A stretch of DNA of 64,000 nucleotides from Desulfoscipio gibsoniae DSM 7213 (GCF_000233715.2 NC_021184.1:1644501-1708500), one strand, 5' to 3'. Shown: positions 8,393-17,429, numbered from the stretch's first letter. Made by a program: numbers and translations. The notes: generated by a model not told the origin, from the sequence alone.

Positions 8393-8635
8393 TTACACAG
8401 TGATGAAATTGAGAACTTTATCGGCTTTAATCTGGTTGCATTTTTGATGACATAGCACCAAATTGTCTTTAGTCCATTTTCTACCTTTCGATTTTGGAAA
8501 TACATGATCAAAAGTGGCGTATAAAGGCTTCTGCAAACTGCTAATCTGCATCATCTCACCGCAATAAAAACATTTCCCTGATTGTTTAATAAAAAGCTCC
8601 ATCCGTAATTTTTGCCGTTTATTAATTTTTTTCAT
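8393..8635 (-). CDS. Small HNH endonuclease
   Basis: 80 aa. Zinc-binding CFYCG near residue 22, then FDHVFPKSKGRKWTKDNLVLCHQKCNQIKAD, the DH...N...CxxCN core of HNH nucleases (catalytic His in DHVFP, zinc Cys pair in the last segment). The ATG has GAGGGGA upstream. It is a stand-alone HNH domain without visible DNA-recognition extension; likely part of a mobile or restriction-like system in the island. Confidence 0.75.
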   Translation of the reverse strand: MKKINKRQKLRMELFIKQSGKCFYCGEMMQISSLQKPLYATFDHVFPKSKGRKWTKDNLVLCHQKCNQIKADKVLNFITV

Positions 8636-8664
8636 AGTATCCCCTCAATCTATTCTTAATGTTT

Positions 8665-8895
8665 TTATCCAACAGACCTTTTGGTAATACCCTTTGCTTT
8701 ACGGCCTCCCTGAAGGTTGGCAAAAGGAAGCACCCCATAACTATCTCTAAATAAATCTAAGTATTGAGATTCCAATTCGTAAGGATTTTCTTCAAATGCT
8801 GTCAACCAGGCAATTTTGAATTGCTCAGAGCCAGCAATTTGCCAGAGGTACCTGCCACCCCAATGCCCAACTGAGTGGAAGGTAATGAGCCCCAA
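8665..8895 (-). pseudogene. C-terminal fragment of GIY-YIG-type protein
   Basis: The 76-aa frame reads GHWGGRYLWQIAGSEQFKIAWLTAFEENPYELESQYLDLF and ends near PFANLQGGRK, the pattern of the C-terminal half of GIY-YIG nuclease-family proteins. The N-terminal GIY...YIG part is absent, and the only start is a TTG without a ribosome-binding site. I take it as a truncated remnant; a short functional protein is not excluded. Confidence 0.45.
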
Positions 8896-9217
8896 AGTAG
8901 TTCAGTTCGGAAAAAGGATGAGTTGGAAACGGTCTTGTAGGCTATTGAGGGCTTAAAAAAACGGCTTGCTGATTGCAAACCGGCAGGGGTCTGAAGTTAA
9001 TTACTGGAATATTATTAACTATATATGATTCTTAACGCCACTGGAGCCATTACCAGTGCGGCCTTAGCCGTAAAAAGGGCCTGGGCCGTACTGCATGCAA
9101 TAAGCATTAATAAACGTGTTATCGTTTAGTGCATATCCTAAGGATGTTTTGGCGGCACATATTTGATGGTTGCTGATGTCTATGAGATCAAACGATACAT
9201 TATATTAACGAGGGTAA
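8896..9217. other. Intergenic region, nothing definite
   Basis: A small hairpin CACTGG / CCAGTG lies at 9039-9058. A 34-codon open frame starting near 9022 on plus has no ribosome-binding site. I see no supported feature. Confidence 0.3.
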
Positions 9218-9403
9218 TTAGGGGTTGTATTGATTCTTGTATAATGCGCCACTACCTTTATAATTACCTTTCTGGGGGTATATGGTATCTTCGGGAATAA
9301 CAAAACAAAAACCATCTACGGTTACATTACCACAGGATGTTCCGGGGACCGTAACCGTTCGCCCTCTAAAGCCCAGGACTTTTTTTGTATTAAAATCGTA
9401 CAA
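9218..9403 (-). CDS. Hypothetical small protein, doubtful
   Basis: 61 codons from a TTG without a clear ribosome-binding site. The product is Gly- and Val-rich with two Cys (GTSCGNVTVDGFCF) and would lie just downstream of the gene at 9464-9667, possibly co-transcribed. An in-frame stop lies shortly upstream, so it may be the tail of a degraded gene. Confidence 0.3.
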   Translation of the reverse strand: MYDFNTKKVLGFRGRTVTVPGTSCGNVTVDGFCFVIPEDTIYPQKGNYKGSGALYKNQYNP

Positions 9404-9463
9404 AAATTACACTAATTGCAAATTCCCGGCCTCTACATACATTGGTGAGGGAGACATTTACAT

Positions 9464-9667
9464 TTAAAACCTTACTTGATCAGGCAAATTCCCTATATTT
9501 AGTGTTCTTTCCTCGAAATCGTCACATGGTGCGAAGGTAACAGATTCCGTTTCGCAGCAGTTTATTTTTGTAATGCTTTCCACTATTTTAGATTGGGAAC
9601 CTAAAAGCTCAGCGTCTAAAGTTTCTTCTTGCGCTGTTTTCTGCCAAACTTCTTTTTCTGTATCCAC
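9464..9667 (-). CDS. Hypothetical acidic small protein
   Basis: 67 aa, GTG start preceded by a near-perfect AAGGAGGT at 8 nt, which makes the gene credible. The sequence is acidic and contains a NCCETES and APCDD, three Cys that might bind a metal or form disulfides. No family recognised. It lies between the nuclease scraps and the Old Yellow Enzyme gene. Confidence 0.5.
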   Translation of the reverse strand: MDTEKEVWQKTAQEETLDAELLGSQSKIVESITKINCCETESVTFAPCDDFEERTLNIGNLPDQVRF

Positions 9668-9813
9668 CCCAATACCTCCTTTAAATTACAGACAGATTAA
9701 TATTGTTATTTATAATATGCGCTGCATAGGAGATATGTTAAATACTTTGGATAACCCTGGCAGGTTTTCACTAAAATTCCGGGCGAAATTTTCATACAAA
9801 GAGTTCTTATAAG

Positions 9814-9856
9814 TAAAAAAGTAACGCGGCCATTATTGGAAAAAACAGCCGGTTAC
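9814..9856 (-). terminator. Terminator of Old Yellow Enzyme gene
   Basis: Stem GTAACCGGC / GCCGCGTTAC (one bulge) followed on the minus strand by six T, about 70 bp after the stop at 9928. Confidence 0.7.
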
Positions 9857-9927
9857 TTATTTACCAAAAGATAGGGGGGATATGCGTGCTATCAGTAATG
9901 CTTTACGGTCTCCTAATAATGCCTATC

Positions 9928-11019
9928 TTATCTTTGCCTATCTTTCACTGCACACGATACCCCATTGCCGGAAATTGCAACTCTAAAACAACTATTATCC
10001 GATATACATTCCGCTTTGCGGTGATCTCCGGATTTCCAGCGGTTAATCAAGTTCGGCTCTCTGATTAACGGGCGGCTCATGGAAATGTAATCTGTTACTC
10101 CTTCTTCAACCAGGCGTTCAGCTACTGAAAGAGAACGAATACCGCCCACCAGTATTAGTGGAATAGAGATAGCACTTTTAAACCGGCGGGCCTCTTCCCT
10201 AAAATAGGCTTCATCTTCTTCAGTTTTTATGCCGGTACGGCTGGGAGAAAGTTTTTTGTCCGAAAGTAAGCCGCCGCTTAGTTCAAGGGCATTCAGTCCT
10301 GTATCAGCCAGCATGCGGCCAACCTGAAGGGATTCTTCTAATTTTAGCCCGTTATCGTTAAAGTCACTGCAGTTCAGTTTGATCAATACCGGGTAATCTT
10401 GGCCAACGGTTTTTCTGATTGCCTGGTACACTTCCATTAGAATGCGGGATCTATTTTGAATATCTCCCCCATAGGCATCTTGGCGTCGGTTAAATAACGG
10501 TGAAAGGAATTGGCTGAGCAGATAGCCGTGAGCCGCATGTATTTGAACCCCATCAAAGCCAGCCGCTTTGGCCCTACCTGCCGCATCAGCAAAAGCAACC
10601 ACTAAATCACGTATATCCTGGTCGGTTATTTCATGGTATGTTTTGCCTGGCTCCTCTGAAACAACCAGCGGTGTTTCACCGGTCAGTTTTTTGGCGGTAA
10701 ATCTACCGGCATGGGCAATCTGCATGACAATCTTGGTGCCGCAATCATGAACAGCTTTGGTCATCTCCTGAAGCCCGGGTATGAGTTCATCCTTGTAAGC
10801 GCCGAGTTGAAAGAGACCTGCCTTGCCCTCCGGGCGGACATAGCTGTGGCCTGTGATAATTAAACCCACGCCGCCTTTGGCAAGTTCAGTCATTGTATTA
10901 ATAAGCTTGGGGGTAACGGCTCCGTCATCGGCAGCCATTCCTTCCCAGGTTGCTGAGCGGACAAAGCGATTGGACAATACCATACTGCTTATAGCTGTTT
11001 GCTCAAACATTTTGCTCAT
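9928..11019 (-). CDS. Old Yellow Enzyme-family flavin oxidoreductase
   Basis: 363 aa, a single TIM-barrel FMN enzyme. Visible family motifs: SNRFVRSATWEGMA at the N terminus, IMQIAHAGR, the substrate-binding HAAHGYLLSQFLSP with the His pair, NRRQDAYGGD, and the FMN-phosphate segment LILVGGIRS...DYISMSRPLIREP. Its length is that of single-domain OYEs rather than the long Fe-S/FAD enoate reductases, but the C-terminal tail keeps two Cys (AECISDNSC). It reduces activated C=C bonds with NAD(P)H; the natural substrate is unknown. RBS GAGGAGG is nine bases upstream. Confidence 0.9.
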   Translation of the reverse strand: MSKMFEQTAISSMVLSNRFVRSATWEGMAADDGAVTPKLINTMTELAKGGVGLIITGHSYVRPEGKAGLFQLGAYKDELIPGLQEMTKAVHDCGTKIVMQIAHAGRFTAKKLTGETPLVVSEEPGKTYHEITDQDIRDLVVAFADAAGRAKAAGFDGVQIHAAHGYLLSQFLSPLFNRRQDAYGGDIQNRSRILMEVYQAIRKTVGQDYPVLIKLNCSDFNDNGLKLEESLQVGRMLADTGLNALELSGGLLSDKKLSPSRTGIKTEEDEAYFREEARRFKSAISIPLILVGGIRSLSVAERLVEEGVTDYISMSRPLIREPNLINRWKSGDHRKAECISDNSCFRVAISGNGVSCAVKDRQR

Positions 11020-11221
11020 TTAAAACCCTCCTCGAAATAATTTTATTGTAGTACCTTTAAGAAAATTGTTGGCACAACTAAAAAGTGAAAAAAGGATGTC
11101 CACAAAAAAACGGAACGTCCTTTTGATTTGGTGGCCATGATGTAAACGGCCGTGACTTAAGATATATATTGGCAGGCGAGTTTGCTCGATGTACTTAGAT
11201 CTACTAATGTGGAAATAAACA

Positions 11222-11527
11222 TTACTGCCTTTTACTTATTCGCCTGAAATTAAGAAATATTATCAGAGCTATAAAAGTAATCCCCAGTATTATCTCACTT
11301 AGAACAATGATCTTAGCCAAAATACTAATTGGATAAATATCTCCATAACCGGTGGTTGTAAAGGTAATATAGCTGAAGTAAACATAATCAAAATAAGGGC
11401 TTTCAGGGCAAAGACCTTTAAAAGAATCAGTATCAAAATAAACAAAAGCTATGTAAATAAATGAATATAGCAAAGGTATGAGAATGGCCAAGACAACAGT
11501 CTTCCATAACGTCTTTTGATAATCCAT
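11222..11527 (-). CDS. Two-TM potassium channel
   Basis: 101 aa: TM1 (residues 10-30), a pore helix and selectivity filter TTTGYGDIYP near 58-67, and TM2 (68-92). This is the minimal KcsA/MthK-like pore without a cytoplasmic sensor. It would assemble as a tetramer passing K+. A second channel gene, broken, lies 250 bp away on the other strand. Confidence 0.85.
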   Translation of the reverse strand: MDYQKTLWKTVVLAILIPLLYSFIYIAFVYFDTDSFKGLCPESPYFDYVYFSYITFTTTGYGDIYPISILAKIIVLSEIILGITFIALIIFLNFRRISKRQ

Positions 11528-11607
11528 TTAACATACACACCTAGTTATGAATTATATTTTACTATTAAACAAAAAATTGACAATTACATACTTAAGGAAG
11601 GTTTAAA

Positions 11608-11781
11608 GTGATTAATGTCGAATCAGGATTCATTAATCACTGGACTCAAGATTACGATATTCAAAGCGTTATTTCTTTAGTATTAGCTAAAGCTATTGGC
11701 TTTCCTGCATTAAAGAAATTTTATTTTTACCGTAGACGCTTCCATTTCTCGTTGCACAAAAGTTACTACAGAAAACATTGA
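11608..11781 (+). CDS. Small basic protein upstream of channel gene
   Basis: 57 codons from GTG at 11608, with AAGGAAGG eight bases upstream. The product ends in a very basic, aromatic tail (FYFYRRRFHFSLHKSYYRKH). Its stop lies at the start of the channel gene, suggesting translational coupling. I do not recognise it; it could be a remnant of a larger gene. Confidence 0.4.
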   Translation: MINVESGFINHWTQDYDIQSVISLVLAKAIGFPALKKFYFYRRRFHFSLHKSYYRKH

Positions 11782-11782
11782 G

Positions 11783-12560
11783 GTGTTTTTCTTGTCCTCG
11801 TCTGATAGAGCAATAATAATTGCATCCATAGCATTGATCATGGTTATTCTAGGTGGGAGCTTTTCATTTATGTTGCTCGAGGGCTTCACTTTTATGGACG
11901 CCCTTTGGTTAACTGTTATAACCATTACAACTGTGGGTTTTGGCGACCTGGTCCCTAAAACAACAATGGGGCGTGCCATAGCATTATTACTTGTAATAAG
12001 TGGTATATCCCTCTTTACATACGTTTTAAGTAATATTTTCTCGAGTTTATTAGAAGGTCATGGCTCGCATCGAATATGCCAAAGGTATAATTATTACTCT
12101 GCCTGATGATACCGGAAATCTGTTTGTTACTATGTCTGCAAAGGCTCTTAATCCTAAAATTAAAACTATAACTAGAGCAAACAGACCGGAAAACATTCAA
12201 AAAATTAAGCGGGTAGGGGCAAATAGTGTAATTTGCCCATCTTCTATGGCCGGGAGCAGAATGGCTTTATCTATGATTAAACCGGCTAGTGTTGCTTATG
12301 TGCAGACGCTAGTGGAAACAAGACATCTTAACTTAGAACCTGAGGAACTGGTCCTTAGTACAAACTCTCCTTTAGTTAATGTTCATCTAAAAGATTCGGG
12401 CATACGAGAAAAATTCGGCACCCTTGTATTAGCCATAAAAAGAAGTGATAGTACTATAGTAAATCCAGACCCCAAAGAAAAGCTTTTGCCAGGTGATATT
12501 TTAATTATATGTGGTTCGGCAGAAAACCTATATGATTTAGAAAAACTGGCTATAGGTTAA
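11783..12560 (+). pseudogene. K+ channel with RCK domain, internally deleted
   Basis: Frame 1 (11783 or TTG at 11792) encodes two TMs with filter TTVGFGDLVP. After LLEGHGS near 12055 the reading frame changes: from 12060 a second frame reads IEYAKGIIITLPDDTGNLF, the second half of an RCK_N (TrkA-N) domain, followed by a full RCK_C (PKEKLLPGDILIICGS). The missing segment is the first ~65 residues of the Rossmann fold with its GxGxxG. So a deletion with frameshift fused the two ends. The second frame has an ATG and might still make a 166-aa fragment. Confidence 0.75.
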
Positions 12561-12603
12561 CTAACCTTTGTAAAACTGCATGCGTCGAATATACAATACT
12601 TCC

Positions 12604-13164
12604 TTAAATTGCAAAATCTTTAACGTTTATGTATAGTTTGTTAACTAACTCATTAAAAGAATGAGCACCCATTGCTACGCCAGCTTCTAAAACTATCTTC
12701 GCGCAAGCCAAGGCATCTTCGGCAGCATCGTGATGTTTAAAAGAAATGCCAAAACGTTTGGCCAAATTATTTAACTTATAAGATCCCAGACCTGGCCACG
12801 TCTTTTTAGCAATAACTACAGAGCATTGATAAGTAAGCTGGGGGTGTGAAATCAAATATTGATTAAGAGTATTCCTTAAAACGTTAATATCAAAGGCGGC
12901 ATTATGAGCCAGAACAGTCTTACCCGTAAGATAATCCTTTAACGTTGAATGCCAAAGTTCCTTAAAATTTGGCTCATCAATTACATCCTCAGCCCTAATA
13001 CCATGTATTCTGGTGAAGAAAGGATGAAAGTATAAATCAGGTGGCCTTACAAGCCAAGATTTTTGTTCAACTACATTACCATTTTCAACTATAGCTATGC
13101 CAACTGAACATATACTTGATCTACTATGGTTTGCGGTTTCAAAATCTAAAGCAACATAATTCAT
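12604..13164 (-). CDS. DEDDh-type 3'-5' exonuclease (DnaQ-like)
   Basis: 186 aa. All catalytic motifs of the DEDDh family are visible: ALDFETAN (Exo I, Asp and Glu), VLAHNAAFDINVLR (Exo II) and HHDAAEDALACA (Exo III with His and Asp). It is a stand-alone proofreading-type exonuclease, close to the DnaQ/ExoX group, acting on DNA or RNA 3' ends. No helicase or BRCT domain is attached. It faces away from the ncRNA array downstream of its promoter. Confidence 0.85.
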   Translation of the reverse strand: MNYVALDFETANHSRSSICSVGIAIVENGNVVEQKSWLVRPPDLYFHPFFTRIHGIRAEDVIDEPNFKELWHSTLKDYLTGKTVLAHNAAFDINVLRNTLNQYLISHPQLTYQCSVVIAKKTWPGLGSYKLNNLAKRFGISFKHHDAAEDALACAKIVLEAGVAMGAHSFNELVNKLYINVKDFAI

Positions 13165-13304
13165 ATAAGTCTTCCTTTATCAAACTTTTTTTTACCAAAT
13201 ATTCAACTAGAATATCTTTATTTCCTGCAATCTATTTAAAGCTCTATATTCAATATTGGCCGGGCAACGTGTTAAAAGCAGTATGGTAATGAATTATTTA
13301 TAAT

Positions 13305-13799
13305 AAACGGCATTTCTTTTCACTCATAGACATCCTCTAATTGGCCATAATACTAATCGTGAGGTTCGTAATGGCTGAGCCAAAATTGTTACAGGGTCAT
13401 AACGGCTCTGTAATAGTCGGCCAAAGGTTAATATTAGGTCGTAAAGGCTTGGTATTAGCCGGAGGGCAGATTGATAAATGTTCTGGCAGGCTATATTGCA
13501 GTCCAAACGATTGTAATATGGTCGTAAGGAATGTTTACCAGTCGAGCTAAGATTATTATGGATACTGAGTAATTTTTAAAGCGTTTTAAAAATTGCGTTG
13601 GTCTGCAGTAGTCGAGAGATTGCTGCAGGCTCATAAGGTATTCATAATGGTCGAGTAAAGATCATTATGGGTGTTGTAATGGTTCATGGTAGCCGAAAGG
13701 TTGTCGTGTGGGCTACTCAGATGCTTATAGTGGTTATAGCGTAGGTCATTACGGGCTTATTAAAAACCCTCTTCCTTTAATATGGAGGAGGGTTTTTTC
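13305..13799 (+). ncRNA. Unclassified hairpin-array RNA (~490 nt)
   Basis: No gene fits here, but the plus strand forms a row of hairpins whose stems use many G-U pairs, which only pair if this strand is the RNA. Examples: 13351-13370 (loop GTGA), 13391-13411, 13429-13457 (12 bp, loop GTAAA), 13569-13596 (12 bp), 13603-13628 (11 bp, loop GAGA), 13643-13669 (10 bp, loop GAGTAAA), 13685-13708 (10 bp, GAAA loop). Several loops are GNRA-like. A TATAAT box lies at 13299-13304 and a strong terminator ends the unit. It resembles no RNA family I can name. Confidence 0.65.
13765..13799 (+). terminator. Terminator of hairpin-array RNA
   Basis: Eleven-pair stem AACCCTCTTCC / GGAGGAGGGTT (one G-U) followed by a T run at 13791-13798. 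Confidence 0.85.
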
Positions 13800-13865
13800 T
13801 TTCTCAAAGGAACTTAATAAACCCCGTTTAGAATAAGTTTATTTAGATGAACACCCTTTTATTTC

Positions 13866-14630
13866 CTAAGTTTTATTACTAACCAGTGTTATGGCGATCT
13901 CACTCACTTCATTAGAGGTTAGTTCTATCCCTTTATTATTAAGTATCAGCTTATGTAACTCGCCCGGCAAGCAAATTAAAGTATCCCCAGGTGGTACTAC
14001 TTTTGCTGCTATATTGAGTTTAGCGTTAGAGTTCGCCAATACAATGATAGAGTATATTTTAATATTCAAACCTAGCCGTTTCTTGAGGTATCTTCCCAAC
14101 GATAAGACATGAACAGCATTTTGTTCAGCAGGGCTGGTTTTAACGGGAACCCAATGACTAAGATGAAAGCGGTACCAATTTCCATTCTCATCGCAACCGG
14201 CATTGTTCCAGTTCTTTGTTTCCAAGCAAAAAATGCCAGTTGGTCCAATGGCTATATGGTCAATCTGGGCTCCATCTAATTTAATGTCATTAATTATAAG
14301 CCAGCCTTCAGGCAGCCTATCCAAAATGTTAGCAACAAGTACCTCTCCGCTCAGGCCTTTAAGTATTTTCTCGCTTTCGATGCTGGAAGGGGATAGCTTC
14401 TGTACCAAAAGGATCAAAACCATTATAAAAATCCAGGCAAATAGCAGTAATATGGTAAATGCAGCGTTATTACAGAATAGCCACGTAATGAGGCATGCAA
14501 TTAGGCCAAAAGCCATGAGCATAGTAAATAATTTTAAGGGGTTCGATTTTTTAGGGCTTTTGCTTTCTATGTTTATAATTTGTTTGTTTAATGATCTCGG
14601 CCATTGTAATGTTTCAGCCACGTTTTTCAC
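13866..14630 (-). CDS. Membrane-anchored NERD-domain protein
   Basis: 254 aa. Two adjacent membrane spans (about residues 32-50 and 55-78) precede a NERD (nuclease-related) domain: LSGEVLVANILDRLP, QIDHIAIGPTGIFCLETKNWNN with the restriction-like D...E-x-K core. NERD proteins are predicted nucleases or nucleic-acid processing factors, often in accessory DNA. The C-terminal ~60 residues are unassigned. The convergent ncRNA terminator lies 70 bp from its stop. Confidence 0.75.
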   Translation of the reverse strand: MKNVAETLQWPRSLNKQIINIESKSPKKSNPLKLFTMLMAFGLIACLITWLFCNNAAFTILLLFAWIFIMVLILLVQKLSPSSIESEKILKGLSGEVLVANILDRLPEGWLIINDIKLDGAQIDHIAIGPTGIFCLETKNWNNAGCDENGNWYRFHLSHWVPVKTSPAEQNAVHVLSLGRYLKKRLGLNIKIYSIIVLANSNAKLNIAAKVVPPGDTLICLPGELHKLILNNKGIELTSNEVSEIAITLVSNKT

Positions 14631-14899
14631 CTTGCAGGAACTTTTTGTATATATTATAGTTTTACATAAGCCTAGTAAAGAAACGTTAAATGGTTTACCT
14701 GAAAAAAGTATTTATGTATTGTTATCCAAACTTTGGTTGGATTGCTTCAACCGCATATTTTGTGTATGCGAATCACGTATTCAAGATAAAAAATACCCCT
14801 CAATTTCAAGAGGCATTATTTGTATTTAACCTGATTTTACACATGCACATTCAATTCGCCTTGGTTACCTTCTATTCCCTTGATCTGCATACCTCATTT

Positions 14900-15277
14900 T
14901 TACTTAAGAACGTATTGCGCTAAGACACTTTGAAGCTCATAAATATTTAAGCTTTTATTGAATTGCTTGGAAATAGGGGTTGAATTACCAGATATCCAAA
15001 TTTTGAGCTCAGCATCAAGGTCAAAATGTCCTGCTGTTTCAATGCTGAAATGAGTAATACTTCTAAAGGGAATTGAGTGATATTCCATCTTTTTTCCAGT
15101 AACCCCTTGTTTGTCAACAAGTATAAGACGCTTATTTGTGAAAATAAACATATCACGGACAAGTTTATAAGCCTTTTCAATTTGTTCAGAGGGGGCAAGT
15201 ACATTAGCAAATTCTTTTTGTACTTCTACAATATTAACCTCCGAGGCATTTCCCATTAAACCACTTAATAAGCCCAT
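14900..15277 (-). CDS. Bacterial PH-domain protein
   Basis: 125 aa, full-length for the short bPH group (YvbH/PH_1-like): AYKLVRDMFIFTNKRLILVDKQG, then IPFRSITHFSIETAG, and a final amphipathic helix. These small PH-like proteins form rings and have been tied to stress or membrane processes; exact role unknown. The upstream region has AGATCTCC-type (GGAGAT) ribosome-binding site. Confidence 0.75.
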   Translation of the reverse strand: MGLLSGLMGNASEVNIVEVQKEFANVLAPSEQIEKAYKLVRDMFIFTNKRLILVDKQGVTGKKMEYHSIPFRSITHFSIETAGHFDLDAELKIWISGNSTPISKQFNKSLNIYELQSVLAQYVLK

Positions 15278-15477
15278 ATTAGATCTCCTTTACACACTAA
15301 CTTATTAAATATAACTTTCTTGGCGGCATTAAGTATCCCTTTTGGGCAGAGATAAAAAAACCGTTTGTCTATTCCATTTTATTCACCCATACCGTACACT
15401 TATGCCGTGCATTTTGACCTATCCAGTATTCACAAGGGCTGGGTTAAACAAAGTATGGTTCAATATGCATCTATAAA

Positions 15478-15698
15478 AACCCCTCCCTCGAAATCCTCAT
15501 TAATATCGCCAACGCCCTAAACGTAACAGTTGATTACCTTTTAGCCGACAGCGTTAAAGTTGACCAAATTGATGGCTTACAGACGAAATTGTTGCCTTGC
15601 TAAAAGAACGCGACCCAGAGGATGTTCGTTTCATAATTACCACAATCCGATTATTCTTAGATTTGCTGGACAGAAAAAATGCTGGGAAAACAAAGTAG
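15478..15698 (+). pseudogene. Xre-family regulator remnant
   Basis: The frame PSLEILINIANALNVTVDYLLAD is the second half of an Xre-type HTH; it continues to DGLQT and then needs a shift near 15580 to read DEIVALLKERDPEDVRFIITTIRLFLDLLDRK, a typical C-terminal helix of phage-type regulators. The first HTH helices are missing. Broken at both the N terminus and the middle. Confidence 0.65.
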
Positions 15699-15724
15699 GA
15701 GAGCATAACTAAGGCTCTCCTTTT
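15698..15724 (+). terminator. Terminator after Xre remnant
   Basis: Stem GGAGAGC / GCTCTCC followed by TTTT. Confidence 0.65.
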
Positions 15725-15793
15725 AATTCATACAGCCACATAATGCGTGAGAACAAATGTTAACCTTTTTAATTAACAGTCACTGGACCATCC

Positions 15794-15964
15794 TTACCAT
15801 ACACCTTCCTTTCTAGAAATAAACAGGCGGAGCAACTTCGCTCCACCTGTCGCCACGTTATTAAAATGACATTCATAAACCTTTAGGGTTCCTTTCCCGC
15901 CACAGTTCACGCAGTTTTCATAGTGCTTGGTTTCATCAGACGCTATGATTTCTTTATTCGCCAC
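15794..15964 (-). CDS. Small Cys-rich hypothetical protein
   Basis: 56 aa from GTG at 15964, preceded by GAGGGTGGT. It contains CVNCGGKG and a later Cys (YEC), like half of a DnaJ-type zinc ribbon. A longer version starting at 16018 is possible. No family identified; it is followed by no clear terminator and lies between an Xre remnant and an unknown gene. Confidence 0.4.
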   Translation of the reverse strand: MANKEIIASDETKHYENCVNCGGKGTLKVYECHFNNVATGGAKLLRLFISRKEGVW

Positions 15965-16024
15965 GCATACACCACCCTCAAACCGGTAGACAAATCGGTA
16001 AACATAATACCCTCCCAAAAAAGA

Positions 16025-16060
16025 TTTAAGGGAAACGTTAAACCTCGTTTCCCCTTAAAT
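16025..16060 (-). terminator. Terminator of gene 16144-16455
   Basis: Stem TTTAAGGGAAACG / CGTTTCCCCTTAAA with T run on the minus strand. Confidence 0.75.
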
Positions 16061-16143
16061 TTCTTATATTACTGAATTTTGTCTTTGGATGATATTAATA
16101 TGTTAAACAACGCTAATGCAATAAAACAATAATATAATTTTCT

Positions 16144-16455
16144 TTATTTCCGCCTATTTAAATCTACGTAAACAGCATTATCTTCTTGATCATACTCGGC
16201 CACAAAGCTGCCTTTTAATACATCGATATCAAAATAATTAAAAATACCCCTAGCACCAATTTTATTTTTAGTAACCTTTATCCCGCCTTCATCGACGCCT
16301 CGAATTCGTAGCTTATTAGTATCCTTATCATAAGCTACTTCTACTTGGTCACCATTGAGTTTATCAGCCATTTTATTCCCAAGCCTTATATGATGCTTAG
16401 TAATTGATACCAGGTTCTCACCAGATGACCTTGGAATATATACTTCAAATGCCAA
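16144..16455 (-). CDS. Conserved-looking hypothetical protein, 103 aa
   Basis: TTG start with GGGAGG seven bases upstream. The N-terminal part (EVYIPRSSGENLVSITKHHIRLGNKMADKL) resembles a beta-rich DNA- or ligand-binding fold but I do not recognise a family. The product is basic and charged, soluble, without Cys. A strong terminator follows, so it is a monocistronic unit inside the island. Confidence 0.55.
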   Translation of the reverse strand: MAFEVYIPRSSGENLVSITKHHIRLGNKMADKLNGDQVEVAYDKDTNKLRIRGVDEGGIKVTKNKIGARGIFNYFDIDVLKGSFVAEYDQEDNAVYVDLNRRK

Positions 16456-16764
16456 ATCAATAACCTCCCTTAAATTAGTAATGTCATTATATTATACGCA
16501 GCTAAACTTTGCTAATAATACGTCAGTAAACAATAAAGAAGGATTTTTATAGCAATAAGAAGAAATAACCCAAATATCAATTAACAGTTATAAAGAGGTT
16601 GTTTATGAGAAGGTGGTTTATGACCCGCCTAAGGTAATTATGGCGTCTTGATAAGCTGAGCCTTGATATTGCTTCCAAGATGAAGGAATTAAGGGGGTTT
16701 ATCGTGAGTAAGTGGGAAATGGTGAAAATAAAGCAAGCGTTTTCTTATGTTTCTCGAGAGTCTG
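16456..16764. other. Intergenic region with possible R-M scraps
   Basis: On plus, short open pieces read IASKMKELRG and then, after AAGGGGG, GTG with SKWEMVKIK, which resembles the HsdM-end/HsdS-start junction of a type I restriction system. The piece ends at once. This is too short to call a gene. Confidence 0.25.
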
Positions 16765-17250
16765 GACATTTCAGAGAGTCGTAAACTGTTTCCAGCATTA
16801 ATATCAACATTGTGTAATAGCGTAAACTGGTAAAAGTATTGCGATTAATCGCATTAAGAATCTTTTTCACTTGTTCGTTGGTAAGGGCGGCTATCAGCAC
16901 CTTATCGGTTTTTAGGTTAGGTATCTCCGCCGCCGGGTTTTGGGCTAAGTAACCTTCGTGAGCAAACCGAAGAACTGTCGCATTGTACGTACCCTCATGT
17001 TCACAGTCTGGGGCTTATTATTCCTGTTTTCAATGGTGTAGAGAATGAAGTTGTTCTTTATTGTTAGCTTCGTTATTTTTTCTATGTCCAGTGGTATATT
17101 TTGTTCTTGAAGCACTTTTTTAAATGCCTTGATATTTTCACAGTGCCAAGTAATGGTTCGGGATCTGCGATTCTTGCTTTTTTGTTCGGCGTAAAAAAGT
17201 TTTTCCGCTTCTTCAAAATCTGGGCAAGCCTCCGTCGACAGTTCGACCAC
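16765..17250 (-). pseudogene. Tyrosine recombinase (integrase) remnant
   Basis: The first part (16945-17250) is a core-binding SAM-like domain: SRTITWHCENIKAFKKVL ... NMRVRTMRQFFGLLTK. After a frameshift near 16960 the other frame reads RFAHEGYLAQNPAAEIPNLK and LIAALTNEQVKKILNAINR...YYTMLILMLET, i.e. the beginning of the catalytic domain just before the first catalytic Arg, where it stops. The catalytic box with HxxR and Tyr is missing. It probably was the integrase of the tRNA-Leu island. Confidence 0.75.
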
Positions 17251-17429
17251 CTGAGATTTGATCTTTTCTACGTGGTTTGTTTGTTGTAAGATAAAAATAC
17301 CGAAAGTTGCAAGTTAAAAATCCATAATGTTGCAATTGGAAATTCCATAGTAATGCAAAAATCCATTGCAGGCATAAACCATAACCAATATCCTTGTATT
17401 TGACCAAAGAATGCAAGGAGGAGAGGAGC

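Noticed and set aside
8266-8635. IscB/HEARO system formed by repeat B and the HNH gene
   Set aside because: The 80-aa HNH protein has no split RuvC domain or bridge helix, so it is not IscB; the RNA resemblance is not sufficient.
13305-13799. OLE, ROOL, GOLLD or raiA RNA as identity of the hairpin array
   Set aside because: Length and context do not fit and I cannot find their conserved blocks by eye; left as unclassified.
14690-14923. 77-codon open frame on plus between NERD and PH genes
   Set aside because: No ribosome-binding site, overlaps the end of the PH-domain gene, and is simply AT-rich sequence without stops.
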